Positions 1 through 8,600 of a DNA stretch of 42,031 nt are shown here, piece after piece. Source of the stretch: an uncultured Desulfovibrio sp. (GTDB lineage: Bacteria > Desulfobacterota > Desulfovibrionia > Desulfovibrionales > Desulfovibrionaceae). The number at the start of each line of letters is the position of its first letter. Positions within the stretch are counted from its first letter, which is position 1. The position numbers were made by a program, and so were the translations under genes. Location of the stretch: contig NZ_CALVHE010000014.1 in assembly GCF_944327235.1 (NCBI RefSeq), positions 1 through 42,031 of the forward strand. Reading direction: 5' to 3'. A model generated the notes under the pieces. That model saw only the letters and a program-made list of their open reading frames with translations, was not told the origin of the DNA and searched no databases.

Positions 1-117
1 GTGCCGCGTCATCCCGTCTGTGACCCTGACAAAAGTTTTCGGAAGGGAGAGGGGGAGCGCGAGGGGGAGAGGGAGACCCTTTTCCAAAAGGGGCTCCCTC
101 TCCCCCTCGCAAAAAAC
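1..117 (+). repeat. Repeat family C, copy C1 (partial)
   Basis: This intergenic stretch ends in a long palindrome (59-110) of a G-rich arm and the matching C-rich arm, with one mismatch in the stem, followed by an A tract. The part before it (about 30-58) matches the copy at 32425-32613 around AAAAGTTT and GGAAGGGAGAGGGGGAGCG. It looks like the 3' part of that family, with the rest lying before the window. A reading frame is open through it into the acyltransferase gene, but the palindrome and repeat make it non-coding in my judgement. Confidence 0.7.
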
Positions 118-147
118 TTCCCTCCCCACAATCAACGAGGTGCCCGA

Positions 148-942
148 ATGAGCCTTTGGCGCAAGATCCGGGAGCGGGGGCTGACGCCCGCCAATATCAT
201 CAGTTACGCGAGCCTGCGGATCATGCAGGATGGCGGCAGGCTGCTGGGGACGTTGCGGCTGCGCTGCAAGGCGCGCTTTCTTGGGGTACGCACGGGGGCG
301 GGCGTGAGCGCGCACGGCCCGGTGGGGCTCATGCGCTGGCCGGGCAGCAGTATCGAGATCGGCGCGGGGTGCAGCTTCATTTCCTCGTGGCGGCGGGCCA
401 CGGCGGCCACGGTGCTGGCGCCGTGCCGTTTGCGGACGTTCGGGCCCGGCGCGCGGATCGTGCTGGGGGAGGGCTGCCAGCTCACCGGGGCGGCGCTGAC
501 GGCGCGTTCCACCAGCATCAGATTGGGGCGGCAGGTCATGCTGGCGCCCAACTGTATCGTGGTGGATTCGGATTTTCATGCCCCGTGGCCGCCGGAGCGG
601 CGTTGCGTCGATCCGGGGCTGGAGCATGACGCGCCGGTGGAGATCGGGGATCATGCCTGGCTGGGCATGGGCTGCATGGTGCTGAAGGGCGTCACCATCG
701 GGCACGGGGCCATCATCGGCGCGGGCAGTGTGGTGACGCGGGATGTGCCGCCCTTGTGTGTGGCGGCGGGCGCGCCCGCGCGTGTGGTGCGGCGTCTGAC
801 GGCCTGCGAGGCGGCAGGGTTGTGCGTGCCGCCGGAGGAGGGCCTGAGCGAGTCCGTGGATGTGGGACGCGCAGCCAACAGCCTGAGCGCGGACGACGCG
901 ACGATGGAGACGGGCGAAACGAGCGGGCCGTCCGGAGAGTAG
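148..942 (+). CDS. Hexapeptide-repeat (LbH) acyltransferase, WbbJ/maltose-acetyltransferase-like
   Basis: A 264-residue protein of the left-handed beta-helix acyltransferase class, which usually transfers an acetyl group from acetyl-CoA to a sugar of a surface polysaccharide. The C-terminal half shows the family signature: DSDFH, then GDHAWLGMGCMVLKGVTIG, then IIGAGSVVTRDVPP and AAGAPARVVRR. The N-terminal half has weaker hexapeptide periodicity. The last 40 residues or so form an acidic, low-complexity tail. I chose the ATG at 148, preceded by a purine-rich CGAGG, because the open frame further upstream runs through a repeat palindrome. The stop is 3 bp before the helicase gene, so the two are probably cotranscribed. 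The acceptor sugar cannot be read from the sequence. Confidence 0.85.
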   Translation: MSLWRKIRERGLTPANIISYASLRIMQDGGRLLGTLRLRCKARFLGVRTGAGVSAHGPVGLMRWPGSSIEIGAGCSFISSWRRATAATVLAPCRLRTFGPGARIVLGEGCQLTGAALTARSTSIRLGRQVMLAPNCIVVDSDFHAPWPPERRCVDPGLEHDAPVEIGDHAWLGMGCMVLKGVTIGHGAIIGAGSVVTRDVPPLCVAAGAPARVVRRLTACEAAGLCVPPEEGLSESVDVGRAANSLSADDATMETGETSGPSGE

Positions 943-945
943 TCC

Positions 946-3900
946 GTGCCGGTGGATGAATATATAGAAAAACTGCTGGCATCACCGCGTTTTGCCGGAC
1001 AGATACGGACGCATCGCCTGCTGCCGGGACGGGAAGCGCGATTTGCGGACTCGCGCCTGCCGTGGTCGGCGGCCATGCGGCGCTTGCTGGAAGCGCGGGG
1101 GCTGGAGCGGCTGTATGCGCATCAGGCGCTGGCCACGGACTATGTGCGTTCCGGGCGATCGGTGGTGGTGGCCACGCCCACGGCCAGCGGCAAGAGCCTT
1201 GTCTATCATCTGCCCGTGCTGGAGCGCTACCTGCAGGACCCGGACGCGCGGGCCCTGTATCTTTTTCCCCTCAAGGCGCTGGCGCAGGATCAGCTGGCGG
1301 GCTTCAACAGCCTGTGCGCCCTGTGGCCGGAGATCAGCCGTCCACGGGCGGCCCTGTACGACGGGGACACCTCGGAGCATTTTCGGCGCAAGATCCGGCG
1401 TGATCCGCCACAGGTGCTGATCAGCAATCCCGAGATGCTGCATCTGGCCATCCTGCCGCATCATGAACAGTGGGCCGCGTTTCTTGCGGGGCTGTCCCAT
1501 GTGGTGGTGGACGAGGCGCATACCTACCGTGGGGTCTTTGGGGCGCACATGGCGCAGGTGTTCCGGCGGCTCAACCGGCTTGCCGGACGCTACGGCGCGC
1601 GACCGACCTATATCTTCTGCACGGCCACGGTGGGCAATCCCGGCGAGTTGGCGGCGGCGCTCTGCGGGGCGGACGAGACGTCCGGTCTGCCCGCGCCCGT
1701 GGTGGTGGACGAATCCGGCGCGCCGCAGGGGCCGCGCCATGTGGTCTTTCTCGATCCTGAACAAAGTCCGTCCACGGCGGCCATCGACCTGCTCAAGGCC
1801 GCGCTGGCCCGTGATCTGCGTACCATCGTCTATTGCCGTTCCCGGCGCATGACCGAACTCATCAGCCTCTGGGCGGGGAGCCTGCACGGGGCCTATGCCG
1901 GAAAGATCGCGGCCTATCGGGCGGGCTATCTGCCCGAAGAGCGCCGGGACATCGAGGCGCGTATGGCCTCGGGTGAACTGCTGGCCGTGGTGAGCACCAG
2001 CGCGCTGGAATTGGGCATCGACATCGGCGGGCTGGATGTCTGCATCCTCGTGGGCTATCCCGGCACGGTCATGGCGACGTTACAGCGCGGCGGCCGCGTG
2101 GGCCGGGCGCAGCAGGAGTCCGCGGTGCTGCTGGTGGCCGGGGAGGACGCGCTCGATCAATACTTTATGCGCCACCCCGACGATTTTTTCAGCCGTCCGC
2201 CGGAAAGGGCGGTGGTCAATCCTGACAACGAGGTGATCCTGTCCCGGCATCTGGAATGCGCGGCGGCGGAGATGCCCCTGCGGGACGGGGAGGTCTGGCT
2301 GCGGCAGGCGGCGGCGCGGGAGGCCGTGCGACAGCTCGAGCGGGCGGGCACGCTCCTGCGCAGCGCGGAGGGGGATCAATGGCTGGCGGCCCGCAAGCGG
2401 CCGCAGCGTCTGGTGGACCTGCGCGGCGCGGGGCAGTCCTGCGTCATCGAGGACACGGAAGGGCGGATCATCGGCTCGGTGGACGGCTGGCGCGCCTGGC
2501 GGGAGACGCATCCCGGCGCTGTCTATCTGCATCAGGGCAAAAGTTATGTGGTGCAGGAGCTGGACACGGAACGCGGCCGGGTGCTGGTGCGGCCGGAAAA
2601 GGTGGGCTGGTTCACGCGGGTGCGGGGACAGAAGAGTACGGACATCCTGGAAGAGGTGGAACGCCGTCCGCTGGGCCGGGGCATGGTCTGCCGGGGCCGC
2701 CTGCGGATCATGGACCAAGTCACGGGCTACGAGAAGCGCAGCACCTCCGGCAACCGCCTGCTGACCATCGTGCCGCTGGACGCGCCGCCGCATGTCTTCG
2801 AGACGGAAGGGCTGTGGTACGTCTTTCCCGACAGCACGCGCCTGCGGCTGGAAGAGGCTTTCGTGCATTTCATGGGGGCCATCCATGCGCTGGAACATGC
2901 GGCCATTGGCCTGCTGCCCCTGCTGGTCATGGCGGATCGCAACGATTTCGGCGGCATCTCCATCCCGCTGCATCCGCAGACCGGCCTGCCGGGCGTGTTC
3001 ATCTATGACGGTCTGCCCGGCGGCGCGGGCCTGACGCGGCAGGCCTTCCCGCAGGCCGGGGAGCTGCTGCGTCTGAGTCGGGAGGCCATAGCGTCCTGCC
3101 CTTGTGAGGACGGTTGCCCCTCCTGCGTGCATTCGCCCAAGTGCGGCTCGGGCAACCGGCCCATCATCAAGACCGGGGCCGTGGCGCTGGTGGATGACGT
3201 GCTGGCTCCGGGCGGCGAGGCCGAAGGCGAGGCGCTGGCGCGGGAATGGCGCTGTTCGCCCGCACCGGCGCGCGGACTGACAGGCGCGGCCGGGGAGAGC
3301 GGTACGGACGGGATGCGGCCGGTGGAGCGCGGGGAAACCGTCTTGTCGGACGGGCAGACGGCCCTGCCGGACACGGAGGTGGTCCCGGATGCGCCGGAAA
3401 GGGCGGTTGCGGCGGCCCCGGACGCCGCGGGGGAACTCTCCGAGGAGGGCGTGCCGCCCTTCGTGGTGCTGGACGTGGAGACCCGGCGCAGCGCCGCCGA
3501 GGTGGGCGGCTGGCACCGGGCCGGGGACATGGGCGTGAGTGTGGCCGTGCTCTACGACAGCCGGGACAGGCAATTCCATACCTACCGGCAGGAAGAGCTG
3601 GCCGCCTGCTTCGAACGCCTGCGGAGCGCGCCGCTGGTCGTGGGCTTCAATTCCTTCCGTTTCGATTACGCCGTGCTCCAGCCTTTTGCCGGATTTTCTC
3701 TGAAGGAGCTGCCCGGCCTCGATCTGTTGCAATGCCTGCAGGAACGCCTGCACTACCGGGTCTCTCTGGATAACGTGGCGCAGGCCACTCTTGATGAGGG
3801 CAAGAGCGCCGACGGCCTGCAGGCCCTGCGCTGGTGGAAGGAGGGCCGCGTGGAGGAGATCGCCGCCTACTGCCGCAAGGATGTGGACGTCACCCGCCGG

Positions 3901-3990
3901 GTCTATCTTTTCGGATGGAAAAACGGTTACGTGCTCTTCCGCAACAAGGCCGGACAGCGGGTGCGCGTGCCGGTAGATCTCCGGCGCTGA
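946..3990 (+). CDS. DEAD/DEAH-box helicase with zinc cluster fused to a DEDD exonuclease domain (MrfA-MrfB-like)
   Basis: A 1014-residue protein starting at GTG (946) with GGAGAG upstream. Residues 1-760 are a superfamily 2 helicase of the YprA/MrfA type: Walker A around 76-84 (ATPTASGKS), DEAH at 189-192, motif VI QRGGRVGR at 380-387, and a DUF1998-like region with a cysteine cluster (C718, C720, C724, C727, C733), the iron/zinc-type site of MrfA. After a low-complexity linker (about 770-835), residues 838-1014 are an RNase H-fold 3'-5' exonuclease: D843 and E845 in LDVETRR, D907 in NSFRFD and D979 in YCRKDVD, which fits a DEDD active site. In B. subtilis the separate proteins MrfA and MrfB act in excision repair of mitomycin C damage. 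That role here is inference from homology, but the fusion is visible directly. Confidence 0.9.
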   Translation: MPVDEYIEKLLASPRFAGQIRTHRLLPGREARFADSRLPWSAAMRRLLEARGLERLYAHQALATDYVRSGRSVVVATPTASGKSLVYHLPVLERYLQDPDARALYLFPLKALAQDQLAGFNSLCALWPEISRPRAALYDGDTSEHFRRKIRRDPPQVLISNPEMLHLAILPHHEQWAAFLAGLSHVVVDEAHTYRGVFGAHMAQVFRRLNRLAGRYGARPTYIFCTATVGNPGELAAALCGADETSGLPAPVVVDESGAPQGPRHVVFLDPEQSPSTAAIDLLKAALARDLRTIVYCRSRRMTELISLWAGSLHGAYAGKIAAYRAGYLPEERRDIEARMASGELLAVVSTSALELGIDIGGLDVCILVGYPGTVMATLQRGGRVGRAQQESAVLLVAGEDALDQYFMRHPDDFFSRPPERAVVNPDNEVILSRHLECAAAEMPLRDGEVWLRQAAAREAVRQLERAGTLLRSAEGDQWLAARKRPQRLVDLRGAGQSCVIEDTEGRIIGSVDGWRAWRETHPGAVYLHQGKSYVVQELDTERGRVLVRPEKVGWFTRVRGQKSTDILEEVERRPLGRGMVCRGRLRIMDQVTGYEKRSTSGNRLLTIVPLDAPPHVFETEGLWYVFPDSTRLRLEEAFVHFMGAIHALEHAAIGLLPLLVMADRNDFGGISIPLHPQTGLPGVFIYDGLPGGAGLTRQAFPQAGELLRLSREAIASCPCEDGCPSCVHSPKCGSGNRPIIKTGAVALVDDVLAPGGEAEGEALAREWRCSPAPARGLTGAAGESGTDGMRPVERGETVLSDGQTALPDTEVVPDAPERAVAAAPDAAGELSEEGVPPFVVLDVETRRSAAEVGGWHRAGDMGVSVAVLYDSRDRQFHTYRQEELAACFERLRSAPLVVGFNSFRFDYAVLQPFAGFSLKELPGLDLLQCLQERLHYRVSLDNVAQATLDEGKSADGLQALRWWKEGRVEEIAAYCRKDVDVTRRVYLFGWKNGYVLFRNKAGQRVRVPVDLRR

Positions 3991-4032
3991 AGCGCGGGCG
4001 ACGCCTGTGAGGACTTGTCGCTCCTGTTCGCT

Positions 4033-4095
4033 GTTTGGGGGGAAGGGGAACCGCCCGCTCTGCTGTCGATGCCTGTAAGGCTCCTGCGTCGCCTA
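4033..4095. repeat. Left arm of a 63-bp inverted repeat (pairs with 4303-4365)
   Basis: Bases 4033-4095 are nearly the exact reverse complement of 4303-4365; the differences are mainly a few bases around 4053-4060 and 4071-4075. Both arms begin or end with the tract GTTTGGGGGGAAGGGGAACC and carry TAGGCGACGCAGGAGCC or its complement. The right arm belongs to repeat A1, so the left arm is an inverted partial copy of family A abutting A1. The spacer is about 207 bp. The gap 3991-4390 holds no gene I can support. Confidence 0.85.
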
Positions 4096-4365
4096 GGGCG
4101 TATCAACATAAATTTTGCAAATAATTCAAGTAAATAAAAATAAACTGTCTCTACACGCTCCGCTTGTCTTTGGGGCGGGGAGGCTCGTGGCCCTGACTCT
4201 TCCTCGGTAAAAGCGCGCTGGGGAAGGGATGGGGGGCTTGGGGGGAAGGGGAACCCCGCCCGCGCCGGCGGCGACCGAAAGGCGGCCGCAGGCCGTGTCC
4301 GTTAGGCGACGCAGGAGCCTTACGGACATCGACAGCAACGCGAGGGGTTCCCCTTCCCCCCAAAC
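4096..4365 (+). repeat. Repeat family A, copy A1
   Basis: A roughly 270-bp copy of a dispersed repeat whose best partner is 39854-40131. Both start GGG-x-x-TRTYAA followed by an AT-rich segment. They share GGTAAAAGCGCGCTGGGGAA at about 4206 and 39963, then GCGACCGAAAGGCGGCC and GTGTCCGTTAGGCGAC, and end in a C-rich tract. A1 contains a 20-bp stem (4238-4257 with 4344-4363) and a G-run core at 4220-4251 (runs of 4, 3, 6, 6 and 4 G). It ends 25 bp from the metF stop codon. The right terminal repeat seen in the other copy is missing here, so A1 is truncated on that side. Confidence 0.8.
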
Positions 4366-4390
4366 AAGCATGTACGCGTGCCGGTGGCTC

Positions 4391-5266
4391 CTACAGCCCG
4401 GCCTCTTGTACAAGGCGCAGGCACATGTCGGCCTTGTTGAGCGTATAGAGGTGGATACCGGGCGCGCCTTCATCGAGCAGGCGGCGGATTTGACGTACGG
4501 CGAAGCGCAGGCCCGCCTCGCGTACGGCCTCCACGCCGCCTTCCTTGTTGGCTTCTTCCAGTTCCAGATAGAATTTGCCGGGGATATTGGCCCCGCAGAG
4601 GCGCAGCACGCGGCGCAGGGAGTCGAAGCTCTGGATGGGCAAAATACCGGGGATGACCGGCGTGGTGAAGCCCTGTGCCCGCAGGCCGCGCACCAGTTCC
4701 ACATATTCGCGGACATCGAAAAAGAGCTGCGTCACCACGAAGTCCGCGCCAGCGGCGATCTTTTCGGCCAGATGGTGCCTGTCCGCGGCGAAGGTGGAGG
4801 ACTCGGGATGCGGGCAGGGGTACCCGGCCACGGCCACGCCCATGTCCGGCATCTGCCGCCGGATGAAGCGCACGAGATCGAGCGCATGGCGGAAACGGCC
4901 GCTCTCCCAGTCCCAGTGCGGCTGGTCAGCGGGAGCGTCGCCGCGCAGGGCCAGCACGTCCTGCACGCCATTGGCCCGCAGATCGTCCAGGAAGCCGAGG
5001 ATGCGCTCCTGTTCAGCGCCCACACAGGTCAGATGCGCCATGACATGGAAGCCGCGCCGGACGAGTTCCGCCGTGACGGACAGGGAGTTCTGCTGCTTGC
5101 CGCCGCCCGCGCCGTAGGTCACCGAGGCAAAGAGCGGATCGACCGCCTTGAGGCGGGCCGCCGTTTCGTAGAAGGCAGGCAGTTGCGCCGGGTCGGACGG
5201 CGGGAAGAATTCAAAGGAAATGAAGGGTTCACGGCGTTCACGCAACAGACTGCCGATGGTCGTCAT
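4391..5266 (-). CDS. metF: Methylenetetrahydrofolate reductase
   Basis: A 291-residue protein of the MetF family, which reduces 5,10-methylene-THF to 5-methyl-THF using an FAD cofactor, for methionine synthesis. The N-terminus has FISFEFFPPSDPAQL, where the family's catalytic Glu lies in the FEFFPP motif. VTYGAGGG and LALRGDAP follow, then GAD-x-VVTQLFFD and PGILPI, in the order expected for the TIM barrel. The length equals that of stand-alone bacterial MetF. I chose the ATG at 5266 because a strong AAGGAG lies just upstream and homology begins there; the longer open frame adds 42 unrelated residues. It is transcribed away from the coo operon. A perfect -35 box with dyads in the promoter spacer suggests repression. 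Confidence 0.95.
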   Translation of the reverse strand: MTTIGSLLRERREPFISFEFFPPSDPAQLPAFYETAARLKAVDPLFASVTYGAGGGKQQNSLSVTAELVRRGFHVMAHLTCVGAEQERILGFLDDLRANGVQDVLALRGDAPADQPHWDWESGRFRHALDLVRFIRRQMPDMGVAVAGYPCPHPESSTFAADRHHLAEKIAAGADFVVTQLFFDVREYVELVRGLRAQGFTTPVIPGILPIQSFDSLRRVLRLCGANIPGKFYLELEEANKEGGVEAVREAGLRFAVRQIRRLLDEGAPGIHLYTLNKADMCLRLVQEAGL

Positions 5267-5306
5267 GGATGTGCTCCTTTCAACGGTGAGTGACGGGATG
5301 GCACAT

Positions 5307-5334
5307 CTTGTATCAATATAACTTGATATGTCAA
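5307..5334 (-). promoter_or_regulatory. metF promoter with overlapping dyad operator
   Basis: Read on the minus strand, TTGACA (5329-5334) and TACAAG (5307-5312) are 16 bp apart, 41 bp before the metF start. The spacer carries a perfect inverted repeat, TATCAA-N6-TTGATA (5311-5328). A second dyad, TTGA-N4-TCAA (5323-5334), shares a half-site with it. A repressor bound here would cover the promoter. In Desulfovibrionales the ArsR-family regulator SahR controls methionine-cycle genes, so it is one candidate, but I cannot match its motif from sequence alone. Confidence 0.6.
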
Positions 5335-5478
5335 TATGGCAGCCCCGGAGGCATGTGAATCCCCTCACGCCCGCACGGAGAGAAGCCCCCATCTGTCGCC
5401 GGATGCTCGCGACGACGCGGCGCGTCCGCCCGCATGGCTGCCTGCGCTGACCCCGACAGACGAACTGCGCGGCCTTGC

Positions 5479-5507
5479 TTGCAAGGGAGGGATATTTCCG
5501 CTACGCT
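5479..5507 (+). promoter_or_regulatory. Possible coo operon promoter
   Basis: TTGCAA (5479-5484) and TACGCT (5502-5507) are separated by 17 bp and lie 122 bp before the cooM start. The match to a housekeeping promoter is only moderate. I saw no clear CooA-type dyad and no correctly spaced sigma-54 GG/GC pair in 5335-5628. That gap otherwise holds no gene. Confidence 0.35.
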
Positions 5508-5628
5508 AACCGCTTGTGAAGGGATTTTTTTATCCGTTTTTGCTGTTCGCCGTTTCCCGTGTCGCGAAGGTCGCGCACCGCGCCGGGACGAGAGCGGAGG
5601 ACGCGGGCAGCCAACGTCCGGGGCGCGT

Positions 5629-8600
5629 ATGACCATACCCATCACAGTTGCCGACTTTCCGGTACTTTTTCTGCCGGGACTGTTCTTTCTTCTTTTCGGA
5701 ACCTGGCTGGCCGTGCGACAGCGCGAGAACCTGAAACGCCTGGTCTGCTGGGGCGCGCTCGTCGATGCGGGCGTGATCTGCCTTGCGCTGGGCTGCGGCG
5801 GGATGACCGCGCGACTGGTGGTGTTCCTGTATGTGACGTTTCAGGCGGCAAGCCGCCTGCTGGCGCTGGCCGCGCTGGCCGATCTGTCCCACGGCGCCAA
5901 GCCGACCCTGTCGGCCCTGCGCGGGGCGGGACGGATACGTCCGGCGTCCGGGGCGCTGTTTGCTCTGGGCCTCATGGCCAGCGTGGGCGGTTCGCCCTTC
6001 TTCGTCCCCGAAGCGCGCCTGTTCCTTGCCAATGCCTTCCTCGACGCGGGACTGCCCGGCTATACGGGCTTCGGCCTCTGCCTGCTGACCTCGGCCTGTA
6101 CGCTGGCCCTGCTGGCTCTGCACCTCCATACCGTCCGCATCACCCTGCTGGAAGCGCCGTATGCGCATACAGCCCCCCTTGCGCCGCGCAAGGTCGGTCT
6201 GATCGCCGTCCTGCTGGCCTTGGTGGTCTGTGCGCTGGGGCTGGCCCGCAATGAACTGATAAGCCTTTTCGCCCGCTTCATGGAGCTGGGCGAGGTGCGC
6301 CATACCCTGCCGCATATCTCCTTCTGGCTGTTCTACGCCGGGGCTATCCTCGGCGGCGCGGGCAGCCTGCGGCGCAGCCGCCTTGCGCCCTGGGCCGTGG
6401 TGCTGACCTCGGTGCTGGCGCTCATCAGCGTTTTCCTCTTCCCGCTGCATTCGCCTTTCAAGGGCCTGCCGCTGATCTTCCTTGCGCTGATCTGTCTGGT
6501 AGCCGTGGTTGTCAGTCTTTACTCCGTGGACTACATGGCTCACGACGAGCATCCGGCCCGGTACTGGTTTTTCCTGCCGCTGACCTTTGCGGCACTGGCG
6601 GGCATCGTGAGTTCTCCCAATGCCGATGCCTTTTACGGCTACTGGGAGCTGATGACCTTCGCATCCTATTTCCTCGTGGTGCACGAGGGTCGGCGCGCGT
6701 CCTATGACGCCGGTTTCAAGTACTACCTCATGTGCGCGGGCGGCGCGCTCCTGCTCCTGCCTGGTCTGACGCTCGTCTGCGGCGGCGCCATGGCCCTTCC
6801 GGCAGCCCTGCTGGCCAAGGTGCCGGACGAACTCCTGAAGATGGGCATGGTCTGCTGTCTGGCCGGATTCGCCGTCAAGGCCGGTCTGGTCCCGCTGCAT
6901 TCCTGGTTGCCGGATGCGCACCCGGCGGCGCCCTCGTCCGTGTCCGCGCCGCTGTCGGGCATCATCACCAAGATGGGTATCTACGGCCTGATCCTGCTCG
7001 GGATGCTGGCTTCCGCCAGACCGCAGGAAGGGCTGTACGGCCTGAGCTGGTACGGCACGGCCCTTGTCTTCATGGGGGGCTTCACCCTTGTTTACGGCGA
7101 GATCATGGCCCTGCGTCAGCAGGACATCAAGCGTATGCTGGCCTTCTCCACTCTGGGCCAGCTGGGCGAGATCGCCCTTGTGCTGGGCGTGGGGACCCTG
7201 CCCGCCCTTTACGCGACGCTGGCCCATGTGAGTATGCACGCCATCATGAAGGACCTGCTCTTCCTCGGAGCGGGGGCGCTCATCCTGCGCGCCGGTTCGC
7301 GGCAACTGGCGGATCTGCGCGGCCTCGGCCGCTCCATGCCGTGGACCGTGTCCTGCATGTGCGTGGGCCTCATCACCATCATGGGCCTGCCGCCTTTCGG
7401 GGGCTTCCTCAGCAAATATCTCATGATCAAGGCCATGACGCAGGCCGGTTACGTCTGGCTGGCCGCGCTCATCCTTGCCGGTTCGCTGGTGGGGGCGGTC
7501 TACTATATCCGCATCCTCAAGACGCTGGTTTTCGAGGAACGTCCGGCGCACCTGCCTTCGGTGACGGAAGCTCCCCTGTGCATACGTCTGGCGCTGCTCA
7601 TCCTGACCGTGCTCTGTCTTGTGCCGGGGCTGGCCCCCTGGCTGGTGGACTGGCTGGCCGGTTCGATCGTTTACGGCAAGTTCATCCCCCTGCCGCTGGG
7701 GAATGTGACCGAGGCCGGCGCCGATGCCATGCTCATGGGGCTCCTGCCCCTGATGATGCTCGACATCCCCGCCTTCCTCATGTCGGGGAACATCTGGCCC
7801 CTCTATGTGGCGGTGCCGGTCTTCGGCGCGTTGCTGCCCGCCTTTTTCCGGCGTGATGCGCGCAAGGCCGGGCTGGCCGCGCTGGCGGTGCTCCTGCTGA
7901 CCGCCGCCCTCGTGTCGGCACAGGGGCGGGAGCTGGACGCGCTGTCCTTCGGCTTTGCCCTGCTGGTGCCGTGCGTGGGCGCGCTCAACGTCATCTATGC
8001 CCTGGGCTACATGAGCCATAGCCACAGTCAGTGGCGCTTCTACTGCTCCTTCACGGCCATGTGCGGCGGCCTGGTAGGCATGGCCGCCGCGCCGACCCTC
8101 TTCAGCTTCTTCCTGTTCTGGGAGATCATGAGCGCCTGGACGCTCTACCTTGTCCTGGCCCATGAAGGCGATGCCCTCTCTCTGCGCGAGGCTTTCAAGT
8201 ATTTCTGCTTCAACGTCTGCGGCGCGGGCTTCATCTTTGTGGGCGTCTGTTGCCTGACCGGCGACCTGCCCATGACGGGCAGCCCGGAAGCGATGGCGGC
8301 GCTGGTCCATCATCTGGAATCTCTGGGAGGAAAGAACGGTCTGCCCTTTGCCCTGGGCTTCTGCCTGCTGGGCGTGGGCTTCCTCATGAAGGCCGCGCAG
8401 CTTCCTTTCCGCATCGACTGGCAGATGCACCCGGCCGTGGCCCCCACGCCGGTGTCGGGCTTCATCTCCTCGGTGCTGCTGAAAAGTTCCGTCTTCGGGC
8501 TGGTCAAGCTCTTCCTCCTGCTGGGCGGCGCCGCGCTGACCGTGGAAGATCTGGTGTCCGAGGAGATCATCGACATGGCGAGCCTCGCCGCCATGTGGAT

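Noticed and set aside
1..147. In-frame upstream extension of the acyltransferase gene
   Set aside because: It would translate a repeat palindrome. The ATG at 148 is where family-like sequence begins.
2080..3753. 557-codon minus-strand frame opposite the helicase gene
   Set aside because: Antisense shadow of a well-conserved protein, rich in His, Arg, Gln and Pro.
5335..5628. CooA or sigma-54 site before cooM
   Set aside because: The GGCC-TTGC-like stretch at 5471-5484 has the wrong GG-to-GC spacing for sigma-54, and no symmetrical CooA-type site is convincing.
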